Shown here: positions 1 through 5,707 of the stretch, in pieces
Layout: every line of letters starts with the position of its first letter
Numbering within the stretch: the stretch's first letter is position 1
Origin: Oscillospiraceae bacterium
GTDB lineage: Bacteria > Bacillota > Clostridia > Oscillospirales > Acutalibacteraceae
Assembly (NCBI GenBank): GCA_003486665.1
Contig: DNGF01000177.1
Span: 1 to 5,751 of the forward strand
DNA length: 5,751 nucleotides
Direction: 5' to 3'
Notes under the pieces: generated by a model
What the model was told of the DNA's origin: nothing
Seen by the model: the letters and a program-made list of their open reading frames with translations, nothing else
The model's database searches: none
Made by a program: the position numbers and the translations under genes

Positions 1-1
1 T

Positions 2-1282
2 GCGGCAGAAGCCTTTGACGACCTCGCGTGCAGCACGGACGGCAGTTCAAAATATGACGTTACGACTGATCTGTTTCCGCTGAGTGCCGGCAACTATCCC
101 GGCAGCTTCATGAATGAGGTCAAGGACGAGGGCGGCGTTGTCAAGGCAGGAATCGAAGCCTTCGGCGCAGACAATACATATTTCTTCAACTACGACTGGC
201 GCCTTGATCCCCTCAAGCACGCCGACGAGCTGAATAAATTCATCAAAAACGTTAAGTCGGAAACAAAGTGTGACCGCGTTGCGCTTGCCGCTTTCAGCAT
301 GGGCGGAACAGTCACGCTCTCCTATCTCTATAAATACGGCAGTGCCGATGTTGACAGCGTTGCCCTTTGCTCAACCGCTTTTCAGGGTACCTCGTGCATG
401 GGTTCGATGTTTTCGGGCGATCTGAGTATTGACGCATACGGACTCATTCGCAGAATGGCACAGCTTACAAGAAACGATTTTCTCGATGAGCTGATCATGT
501 TCCTCAATGAAGCTCTTGAAGCATACAAAATCAATGCTTCGATTGACGGCTATATCAATAATGTTCTTACCAATCTTAACGAGCGCCTTTATAAGGAGCT
601 TATAATTCCCGTCTTCGGCTATATGCCCGGACTTTGGGGACTGGTTGACGCTGAGAACTACGAAAAGGCAAAGGAAGTCATGCTTGCCGACGCCGATCCC
701 GCGCTTATAAAAGCCATTGACGAATACCATTACAGCGTTCAGGCAAGGGCTTATGATATTCTCAAAGCCGCCGAAAAGGACACAACGGTCTACATAACCG
801 CACAGTATAATATGCAGGGACTTCCCGTTTCCGAAACATCGACAAACAGCAACAACGACTTTCTGATTGACGTCAGCCTTGCTTCGGGCGGTGCGACAAG
901 CGCAAGGCTCGGAGAGCTGCTCCCGGAAAATTACGCACAAGCTGAGGATAACGGACACGATCACCTGAGTGCAGACCGTCAGATTGACGCGTCAACCTGT
1001 ATGTTCCCTGAGCAGACATGGTTTATCCGCGACATGGCTCATGTTGACTACAATGTCGGAGAGTCAACGGATTTTCTCATTTGGCTTATGAGGAGCGAAA
1101 AACAGCTCACGATAAACGACAGTGAGCTTTATCCTCAGTTCATGAAATACAACAGCAAATCGAACACGCTCTCCCCTGTCACCGATGAGCTTCTTAAGCC
1201 GACTGCGGTTTCGCAGATATTCGCTTTTCTCGTAAAGCTCGTCAAATTCTCCGCAGAATTGATATTTTCCGTCATAAAATAA
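2..1282 (+). CDS. LCAT-like alpha/beta hydrolase (lipase/acyltransferase), 5' end missing
   Basis: This reading frame is open from base 2 with no in-frame stop, so the gene starts off the left edge. The ATG at 110 is probably internal, because the 36 codons before it read as ordinary protein. Numbering from that ATG, a YDWR motif (28-31) resembles the one in lecithin:cholesterol acyltransferase-like proteins. The nucleophile elbow AFSMGG puts the likely catalytic serine at 63, with Ala replacing the first Gly of GxSxG, as in some lipases. Asp250 or Asp254 is a candidate acid. His311, in the DMAHVDY segment after a CMFPEQTWF stretch, is the candidate base. The last 25 residues (366-390) form a hydrophobic or amphipathic tail that might contact membrane. 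I infer hydrolysis or acyl transfer on a lipid or ester; the substrate is unknown. Any signal peptide would be off-window. The gene converges on the mtnA-like gene across a shared terminator. Confidence 0.8.
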   Translation, partial: AAEAFDDLACSTDGSSKYDVTTDLFPLSAGNYPGSFMNEVKDEGGVVKAGIEAFGADNTYFFNYDWRLDPLKHADELNKFIKNVKSETKCDRVALAAFSMGGTVTLSYLYKYGSADVDSVALCSTAFQGTSCMGSMFSGDLSIDAYGLIRRMAQLTRNDFLDELIMFLNEALEAYKINASIDGYINNVLTNLNERLYKELIIPVFGYMPGLWGLVDAENYEKAKEVMLADADPALIKAIDEYHYSVQARAYDILKAAEKDTTVYITAQYNMQGLPVSETSTNSNNDFLIDVSLASGGATSARLGELLPENYAQAEDNGHDHLSADRQIDASTCMFPEQTWFIRDMAHVDYNVGESTDFLIWLMRSEKQLTINDSELYPQFMKYNSKSNTLSPVTDELLKPTAVSQIFAFLVKLVKFSAELIFSVIK

Positions 1283-1295
1283 AGATAAAAATAAA

Positions 1296-1349
1296 AAAGC
1301 TATAATTCACAGAGCATCTTTTCCGATGTTATTCGTGAGTTATAGCTTT
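1296..1349. terminator. Bidirectional intrinsic terminator between convergent genes
   Basis: A 15-base arm at 1296-1310 pairs with 1335-1349, with one G-T wobble. Nested inside, 1313-1318 pairs with 1325-1330, again with one wobble, around a six-base loop, so the whole element can fold as one long interrupted hairpin. On the minus strand the stem runs into a T-rich tract (complement of the A-run at 1285-1298), which suits termination of the mtnA-like operon 20 bases after its stop. On the plus strand the stem ends in TTT followed by CATTTTAT, a weaker tract, 13 bases after the hydrolase stop. Serving both genes is inferred from this geometry. Confidence 0.85.
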
Positions 1350-1369
1350 CATTTTATGCCGAATGCGAA

Positions 1370-2434
1370 TTACAATATCATCTCAAACTCGCCCATTGTA
1401 CCCTTCTTGAAGTAGCTTTCAAGGTCGTAGGGGGTGTAGATTCCCGTGTCGGTGACAACTCCGCTGACAAGCTCCGGCGGCGTTATGTCGAATGCGGGAT
1501 AATAGCCCTTGAGTCCGTCCGCGGCAGTCTTTACTCCCATCGCCTGAAGCACGAAGTCGGGATCGCGCATCTCGATCTTAACCGTGTCGATCGCGGTGTG
1601 TCCCCTGTCGGGCGCACCCGTAACGAAATACGGGATTCCCGTGTACTTGGCGGCAATGGCGATCTGATATGTGCCGACCTTGTTGACAACATGACCGTCC
1701 ATGCAGATAACATCAGCCGCCGAGGTGAAAACATCGACGTTTTCTTTCTTCATAACAAAGGCGGGCATATTGTCCGTGATAACGGTCGTGTCAAAGCCCA
1801 TTTCATGACAAACGGTTGCCGTAAGCCTTGCGCCCTGGAAATACGGTCTTGTTTCGGGGCAGAAAATTCTGACATTGTTACCCCTCTCCCTCGCGACCTT
1901 GAGCATCATGCCGACTATCGTTTCGCCGAAGCACTGAGTCATGACCGTTCCGTTCTGAGGGAACATATCAACCAGATGCTCGGCAATGAGGTTTATTTTT
2001 TTATAGCGGAGATTGTTCGCTTCAACGGTATGCTCAACAATTTTCCTGCTGACGTCCTCCCCTGCCGCGATAGCTTTTTTAGCCGCGTCAAGGCAGCCGC
2101 CCGTGATAAGAGTCATTCGCTGAACGGTGGTCGGGCGCGCATGGGAGATCGTATATGCCGCCTCGGTCAGATAATCAATCTGCTCCGCTTCCTTTTTGTC
2201 CCTACATTCGTAAGCGGCAAGCGCCATTCCCATAGCCGCCGCAGTGTACGGACCTGCGCTTTGAGTCACCATGTCCTTGATCGCCTGAGTAACCTCATGG
2301 TGATTTTTACAGGTCACGAACTCGACCTTTCTCGGATAAATTCGGCGGTCAAGGATTCTGACCTCGCCGTTTTCGTACCACGCAACATTCTCGTATCTCA
2401 GCATAAAAGCCAAGTCTTTGTCCATTCTTTCCAT
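1370..2434 (-). CDS. mtnA: S-methyl-5-thioribose-1-phosphate isomerase-like protein (MtnA / eIF2B-alpha-like fold)
   Basis: This is a 354-residue cytoplasmic enzyme of the MtnA/eIF2B family, near the usual family length. MtnA converts methylthioribose-1-phosphate to methylthioribulose-1-phosphate in methionine salvage. Visible family motifs are ARPT (99-102), MTQC with Cys168 matching the catalytic cysteine, ETRP followed by QGARLT (194-205), TDNM (220-223), Asp241 in AADVI matching the catalytic aspartate, NK.GTY (251-256) and a C-terminal TPPELV segment (318-323). The N-terminal RGAPAIG phosphate-site motif of classical MtnA is not recognisable; residues 59-68 read SAGPYTAAAM instead. The THCNAG motif is also altered, to TQCFGE. 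The protein is therefore a divergent member and its substrate could be another sugar-1-phosphate, such as 5-deoxyribose-1-phosphate or ribose-1,5-bisphosphate. The gene starts 11 bases after the mtaD stop, is last in the operon, and is followed by a terminator. Confidence 0.8.
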   Translation of the reverse strand: MERMDKDLAFMLRYENVAWYENGEVRILDRRIYPRKVEFVTCKNHHEVTQAIKDMVTQSAGPYTAAAMGMALAAYECRDKKEAEQIDYLTEAAYTISHARPTTVQRMTLITGGCLDAAKKAIAAGEDVSRKIVEHTVEANNLRYKKINLIAEHLVDMFPQNGTVMTQCFGETIVGMMLKVARERGNNVRIFCPETRPYFQGARLTATVCHEMGFDTTVITDNMPAFVMKKENVDVFTSAADVICMDGHVVNKVGTYQIAIAAKYTGIPYFVTGAPDRGHTAIDTVKIEMRDPDFVLQAMGVKTAADGLKGYYPAFDITPPELVSGVVTDTGIYTPYDLESYFKKGTMGEFEMIL

Positions 2435-2440
2435 TGTGCT

Positions 2441-2445
2441 ACCTC
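2441..2445 (-). promoter_or_regulatory. Ribosome binding site of the mtnA-like gene
   Basis: GAGGT on the minus strand lies six bases before the ATG at 2434-2432 and immediately follows the mtaD stop codon. The spacing favours this ATG over the in-frame ATG three codons later (2425-2423). Confidence 0.75.
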
Positions 2446-3741
2446 TTATTTATAAAGCTTTTCAACTGCCCTGTTGATGTCGAAATAAATCTTTTCCTTA
2501 TCGAGCGTTTTATACTCGCCGTTTTCGTAAAGCACCTTACCGTCAGCCATCGTCATACAGACGTCACTGCTCTGTGCCGAATAGGTCAGCAGTGCTTTTT
2601 TGTCAAGCGCGGGAACCATGTGAGGAGAATCGAGCGAAACAGCAATAATATCCGCCTTATTGCCTACCTTTAGCTCGCCGCAGTTTTCTCTGCGCTGAAC
2701 CCTTGCACCGTTGACGGTTGCCATGTTAAGAACCGTGTCGGCGTTCATGACCGTTGCATCAAGGGTATAGCCGTTATGAATTATCGAGGCGATGTGCATT
2801 TCCTCGAACATATCAAGATTGTTGTTGCTCGAAGCTCCGTCCGTGCCGAGGGCAACGTTAATGCCCATGTCGAGCATTCTCTGAATCGGCGCAAAGCCGC
2901 TTGCAAGCTTCATGTTGCTTGTCGGATTATGAACAACACTTACTCCCTTGCGGCGGAACAGCTCCATGTCGCTTTCACTCAGCCATACGCAGTGCGCGGC
3001 AAAGGCGGAGGAGTCGAATCCGCCGAGGCTGTCGAACCACTCGGCAGGCGTTTTGCCGTATCTCTGAATACACTCCTCATGCTCCTTTTTTGTTTCCGAA
3101 AGGTGAATGTGCAGGTTGCCGCCGCGCTCGTTTACCTTTTCAATAAATGCCCTTGCAATCGTTTCGGTACAGGTGTATTCGGCATGGATGCAGAAATCAA
3201 TCAGCACTCTGCCGTCAAAGGTATTGTTGTACCTATCGTAAAGCTCGATCGCTTCTTTCATACGATAGGATTGTTCAGGCGTTTCGTTCGGGTCAAAGGA
3301 CTGAACGGGTCGTGTGATATTCGCCTTCATGCCCGACTCGGCAACCGCACGAATCGTTGTTTCGGGTTCAAAATACATATCGGAAAAGCTGACCGTACCG
3401 CCCGATATCATTTCAAGCAGTGCAAGCTTGCTGCCTGCCTCTATTTCCTCCGCGGTGAGCTTATCCTCAATCGGAAAGACCGTATCAAAAAGCCACTGCT
3501 GAAGCGGCAGATCACTGCCTATTCCGCGAAGCAGAACCATCGGGCAATGATTGTGGCAGTTTATCAAACCGGGCATGAGGATTTTGCCGCTCATGTCCTT
3601 TATTTCATCGAATTCGCCCATCGGCTTTTCCGTGCCGACATAGCTGATTTTGTCGCCGTCAACGGCAAGATAAGCGTTAGAAATAACCTTAAAATTATCC
3701 TCTTTTACAAGAATATCCGCGTTTTTAAAAAGAATCTTCAT
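2446..3741 (-). CDS. mtaD: 5-methylthioadenosine / S-adenosylhomocysteine deaminase (amidohydrolase)
   Basis: This 431-residue cytoplasmic metal-dependent amidohydrolase is of usual length for MTA/SAH deaminases. They convert MTA, SAH and often adenosine to the inosine forms with release of ammonia. The metal site is complete: His63 and His65 (HNH after PGLINC), His213 in HIHLSE, His250 in FAAHC and Asp301 in GTDGA, with Glu216 as the conserved acid. Residues I recall as substrate contacts in the Thermotoga enzyme TM0936 also appear present: Trp83, Glu92, Arg144 and His186 in the IHAEYTC segment. The HNPTSNMKLASG stretch (271-282) is highly typical. Related families (guanine, 8-oxoguanine and cytosine deaminases) share the fold, but these motifs favour MtaD. 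It sits 12 bases after the lipase gene and 11 before the mtnA-like gene. That neighbour supports an MTA salvage role, although the phosphorylase needed between the two steps is not in the window. Confidence 0.9.
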   Translation of the reverse strand: MKILFKNADILVKEDNFKVISNAYLAVDGDKISYVGTEKPMGEFDEIKDMSGKILMPGLINCHNHCPMVLLRGIGSDLPLQQWLFDTVFPIEDKLTAEEIEAGSKLALLEMISGGTVSFSDMYFEPETTIRAVAESGMKANITRPVQSFDPNETPEQSYRMKEAIELYDRYNNTFDGRVLIDFCIHAEYTCTETIARAFIEKVNERGGNLHIHLSETKKEHEECIQRYGKTPAEWFDSLGGFDSSAFAAHCVWLSESDMELFRRKGVSVVHNPTSNMKLASGFAPIQRMLDMGINVALGTDGASSNNNLDMFEEMHIASIIHNGYTLDATVMNADTVLNMATVNGARVQRRENCGELKVGNKADIIAVSLDSPHMVPALDKKALLTYSAQSSDVCMTMADGKVLYENGEYKTLDKEKIYFDINRAVEKLYK

Positions 3742-3748
3742 CTGTTCG

Positions 3749-3752
3749 CCTC
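3749..3752 (-). promoter_or_regulatory. Ribosome binding site of mtaD
   Basis: GAGG on the minus strand lies seven bases before the mtaD ATG (3741-3739) and one base after the stop codon of the upstream lipase gene (3756-3754). This tight packing supports co-transcription of the two genes. Confidence 0.75.
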
Positions 3753-3753
3753 A

Positions 3754-5358
3754 TTAAAAAATATAATACTTCTTATCTCTCGGCTGAGAGTCGATCATCT
3801 TGAAAAGTGTGTCATAAAAATTGTGTGTTTCCTCGGCACCGACATTCATTCCGATGACGGTTCCGTGGTCGCCCTGCAGGGTCGGCATAACGTTCCACTT
3901 GCCCTTTTCTATATTCTCCGCGTCAAACTCCCGATATTCGTCACCGATCGGATATCTTGCGGAAACAACGTTTACAAGTCCGTCATTCGGAAGCCATGTT
4001 TCGTCAATCGGGAAATCCGTTTTGGTGTTTGTCGAATATCTGCCCATAAGCGTTGCGGGGATAAACAGAACCGGAAGAGTTGAGCTTATCGGAACCTGAT
4101 TTCCCGTCAGGGAACTCTTTTGAGTTGTGAGATATGAATATGAGAAATAATAAACATTGTCAACAAGCTTGATTTTCTTGTTCAGCTCCCGCGCTCCGTC
4201 TGGTGAAAGATCATATGCGGCATTGTCCGTTCCCTCGCTGAAAACGGTATTGATGATCTGCGCCGCCTGACTTTCCGTTGAAGCTCCGCTCATTCCGAAC
4301 TGCTCCAGGCGGAAATCATAGAAATCACCGATCTGCGCCGTACTCGCGATTCCGCTTGCGGCATAAACAAGTCCCAGAACGGTATTGACAAGCTTACCCT
4401 GATCGACAACGTAGAAAAGCGTTGAACCGTTATGAGGAGAGCAGAGCGTTGTAACGCTGTTGATCCAATCCGCCTTGCCGCCCGTGAAAAGCTCCGAGGT
4501 TTCCTTGCCCGTAGCTTCCTTTTCCGCCTCGTCGCCATATGCCATGAGAGAAGCAAGAAGTCTTACCGTTTCTCCGCCGAAGCTGTGACCGATAACGTTG
4601 ATTTTAATGCGCTGTCCCCTCTTCGTCTTGCCGCCCCAGTTCTGCACGAGAGCGTTCTCCGAGGTGTACTCCCTGCCGTACCTCTCGTGACCGTGAGCCT
4701 TGCTGTGAGCCTCGCCGTAGTCAACCTTGGCACCTGTCAGCTCGGCATAAAGCTCGCAGGTTCTGTCCCATGTACTCGAAAAAGGACCGACGGATGCAAC
4801 GCTGACGCTGTAGCCCTCGGAGTTGAGATACTCGGCAAGATTACCCGTTGAACTGCCCCAATATGGCGAGGTTTGGTCGATCTGAGATTCGGGACCCCAG
4901 CCGCCGAGTCCGTGAACAAGCACATACGGATACTGAACGGGATCCTCGCTTATCCTTGCGAGAAAAGCCGAATATCCGCCGAAGAAAAGCGGAGTTATCG
5001 CCGCAATGACAATACATGCGGCAACAACGATCGCAACAATTTTTTTGCCCGAAAGCCTGTTCTTTTTCTTTTCGGTAATGTCGGGAACACAATTTGCAGC
5101 CGGATCGCCCTCCAGATCCTCGTCAACAGGATCCTGACCGTCATCTACAAAAAGCGGTTCCTGCTCGTCTTTCAGCAGAAAATCCGTTGAAACGTCAAAG
5201 AGCTTCGCCAATGCAAGAATCTTTTCCGAATCCGGCAGAGCCTTACCCGACTCCCATTTCGAAACGGACTGACGTGAAACCTCAAGCTTTTCGGCAAGCT
5301 CATCCTGCGACCATTCCCTATCGCGGCGAAGAATTTGTATTTTCTCGGATATATTCAT
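3754..5358 (-). CDS. Membrane-anchored XRE helix-turn-helix / family I.5-type lipase fusion
   Basis: This 534-residue protein has three parts. Residues 1-63 are an XRE/Cro-type HTH (WSQDELAEKLEVSRQSVSKWE). Residues 64-106 are an acidic linker ending in a basic patch (KKKNRLSGKK). Residues 107-127 are one hydrophobic helix, predicted N-in/C-out by the positive-inside rule. From about 143 to the end is a lipase domain closely resembling staphylococcal and Geobacillus family I.5 lipases: YPYVLVHGLGGWG (143-155), GHSFGG with nucleophile Ser259, Asp459 in WLPNDG and His498 in GDH. All four zinc ligands known in that family align: Asp198 (WDR), His218, His224 (GHERYG) and Asp378. The Glu, Asp and Pro that I recall as calcium ligands are Thr500, Asn505 and Val506. 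Staphylococcal and Geobacillus relatives are secreted through a signal peptide, whereas here a DNA-binding domain precedes the membrane helix. The ATG is preceded by AGGGG at good spacing and a consensus promoter. It may be a membrane-tethered regulator, an anchored ester hydrolase, or both. Confidence 0.88.
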   Translation of the reverse strand: MNISEKIQILRRDREWSQDELAEKLEVSRQSVSKWESGKALPDSEKILALAKLFDVSTDFLLKDEQEPLFVDDGQDPVDEDLEGDPAANCVPDITEKKKNRLSGKKIVAIVVAACIVIAAITPLFFGGYSAFLARISEDPVQYPYVLVHGLGGWGPESQIDQTSPYWGSSTGNLAEYLNSEGYSVSVASVGPFSSTWDRTCELYAELTGAKVDYGEAHSKAHGHERYGREYTSENALVQNWGGKTKRGQRIKINVIGHSFGGETVRLLASLMAYGDEAEKEATGKETSELFTGGKADWINSVTTLCSPHNGSTLFYVVDQGKLVNTVLGLVYAASGIASTAQIGDFYDFRLEQFGMSGASTESQAAQIINTVFSEGTDNAAYDLSPDGARELNKKIKLVDNVYYFSYSYLTTQKSSLTGNQVPISSTLPVLFIPATLMGRYSTNTKTDFPIDETWLPNDGLVNVVSARYPIGDEYREFDAENIEKGKWNVMPTLQGDHGTVIGMNVGAEETHNFYDTLFKMIDSQPRDKKYYIF

Positions 5359-5365
5359 TGTTCTA

Positions 5366-5370
5366 CCCCT
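5366..5370 (-). promoter_or_regulatory. Ribosome binding site of the XRE-lipase gene
   Basis: AGGGG on the minus strand lies seven bases before the ATG at 5358-5356. This supports a start that includes the full HTH domain, rather than a later start giving only the lipase part. Confidence 0.75.
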
Positions 5371-5385
5371 TTCGACTTCTGCAAA

Positions 5386-5415
5386 GTATAAGTCTTTTTA
5401 CATCAAACATTATAC
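5386..5415. promoter_or_regulatory. Possible operator: inverted GTATAA/TTATAC half-sites at the promoter
   Basis: GTATAA at 5386-5391 and its inverse TTATAC at 5410-5415 are 18 bases apart. The second overlaps the -10 box and the first lies in the early leader. XRE regulators often bind inverted repeats over their own promoter, so this could be an autoregulatory site. Six-base AT-rich arms can occur by chance, and a CACGTG palindrome in the promoter spacer (5425-5430) is an equally weak alternative. Confidence 0.25.
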
Positions 5416-5437
5416 CAATTTTTTCACGTGCTGTCTA
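5409..5437 (-). promoter_or_regulatory. Sigma-A promoter of the lipase-mtaD-mtnA operon
   Basis: On the minus strand, TAGACA at 5437-5432 (five of six to TTGACA) and a perfect TATAAT at 5414-5409 are separated by exactly 17 bases. A TGG just before TATAAT gives an extended -10. Transcription should begin near 5402, leaving a leader of roughly 43 bases before the ATG. No other convincing promoter was found in the short gaps between the three genes, so this one probably serves all of them. Confidence 0.85.
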
Positions 5438-5458
5438 TCAACTCCGGTTGTCTTTTTC

Positions 5459-5489
5459 AAAAAAAGCGTGTAAACTTGAGTTTACACGC
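5459..5489 (-). terminator. Strong intrinsic terminator upstream of the operon promoter
   Basis: A perfect 10-base inverted repeat (5466-5475 with 5480-5489) encloses a TTGA loop. Read on the minus strand, the stem runs directly into seven T's (complement of the A-run at 5459-5465), the textbook intrinsic-terminator form. It would stop minus-strand transcripts arriving from beyond the right edge just before the operon promoter. No minus-strand gene is visible between it and the window end, so the gene it serves must lie more than 260 bases away. Confidence 0.8.
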
Positions 5490-5532
5490 GTGGAAATTGC
5501 TGAAAAAGTTATTTTTTCTGATATTTACCGCA

Positions 5533-5555
5533 GCTTCGGCGGTTTGCGCCGAAGC
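5533..5555. repeat. GC-rich perfect hairpin
   Basis: A nine-base perfect inverted repeat (GCTTCGGCG at 5533-5541, CGCCGAAGC at 5547-5555) encloses a five-base GTTTG loop. No T-tract follows directly on either strand, so it is not a typical terminator. It may be part of a dispersed intergenic repeat. Confidence 0.6.
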
Positions 5556-5597
5556 CGGAGGGGTTAAATTTTAGATTTAGCTTCAATACTGCTTGTA

Positions 5598-5620
5598 GGG
5601 GGCGACCATCGGTCGTCCGC
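5598..5620. repeat. Short GC-rich inverted repeat resembling a dispersed clostridial intergenic element
   Basis: GGGCGACC (5600-5607) pairs with GGTCGTCC (5611-5618), with one G-T wobble and an ATC loop. The wider pattern, GTAGGGGGCGACC-ATC-GGTCGTCCGC, resembles a short repeat I recall from intergenic regions of many Oscillospiraceae genomes. That resemblance is from memory. A single copy is present in the window. Confidence 0.55.
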
Positions 5621-5677
5621 CTGTAATTTCTTCAGAATTTAGCGGACACAATGCACGCTCTTACTAAATCGAAGTTA

Positions 5678-5707
5678 GTTTTATTATACATTTCGCTTTA
5701 ATAAAAC
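5678..5707. repeat. AT-rich inverted repeat
   Basis: GTTTTATTA (5678-5686) and TAATAAAAC (5699-5707) are perfect nine-base inverses around a 12-base loop. The arms are AT-rich, so chance is possible. It directly abuts the next repeat element and could mark its boundary. Confidence 0.4.

Noticed and set aside
1598..2455. Plus-strand open frame of about 285 codons opposite the mtnA-like gene.
   Set aside because: It is antisense to an isomerase with clear family motifs and has no recognisable protein features.
2776..4083. A long plus-strand open frame of about 435 codons opposite mtaD and the end of the lipase gene.
   Set aside because: It lies antisense to two genes with complete catalytic motifs, shows no recognisable domain, and has a composition typical of an antisense shadow.
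5013..5027. A VAAC lipobox-like sequence (residues 112-115) in the membrane helix of the XRE-lipase protein.
   Set aside because: It lies inside a hydrophobic stretch over 100 residues from the N-terminus, behind a cytoplasmic HTH domain, and more hydrophobic residues follow the Cys. It does not look like a lipoprotein signal.
4938..5358. The HTH-lipase join as a frameshift or assembly fusion of two genes.
   Set aside because: The frame is continuous, with a sensible acidic linker, basic patch and membrane helix between the domains. I saw no internal ribosome binding site or promoter before the lipase part. Comparison with homologues would settle it.
5651..5707. A possible plus-strand promoter in the AT-rich stretch leading off the right edge.
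   Set aside because: TATACA-like sequence is present, but no credible -35 box lies at 16-18 bases and no following gene is visible.
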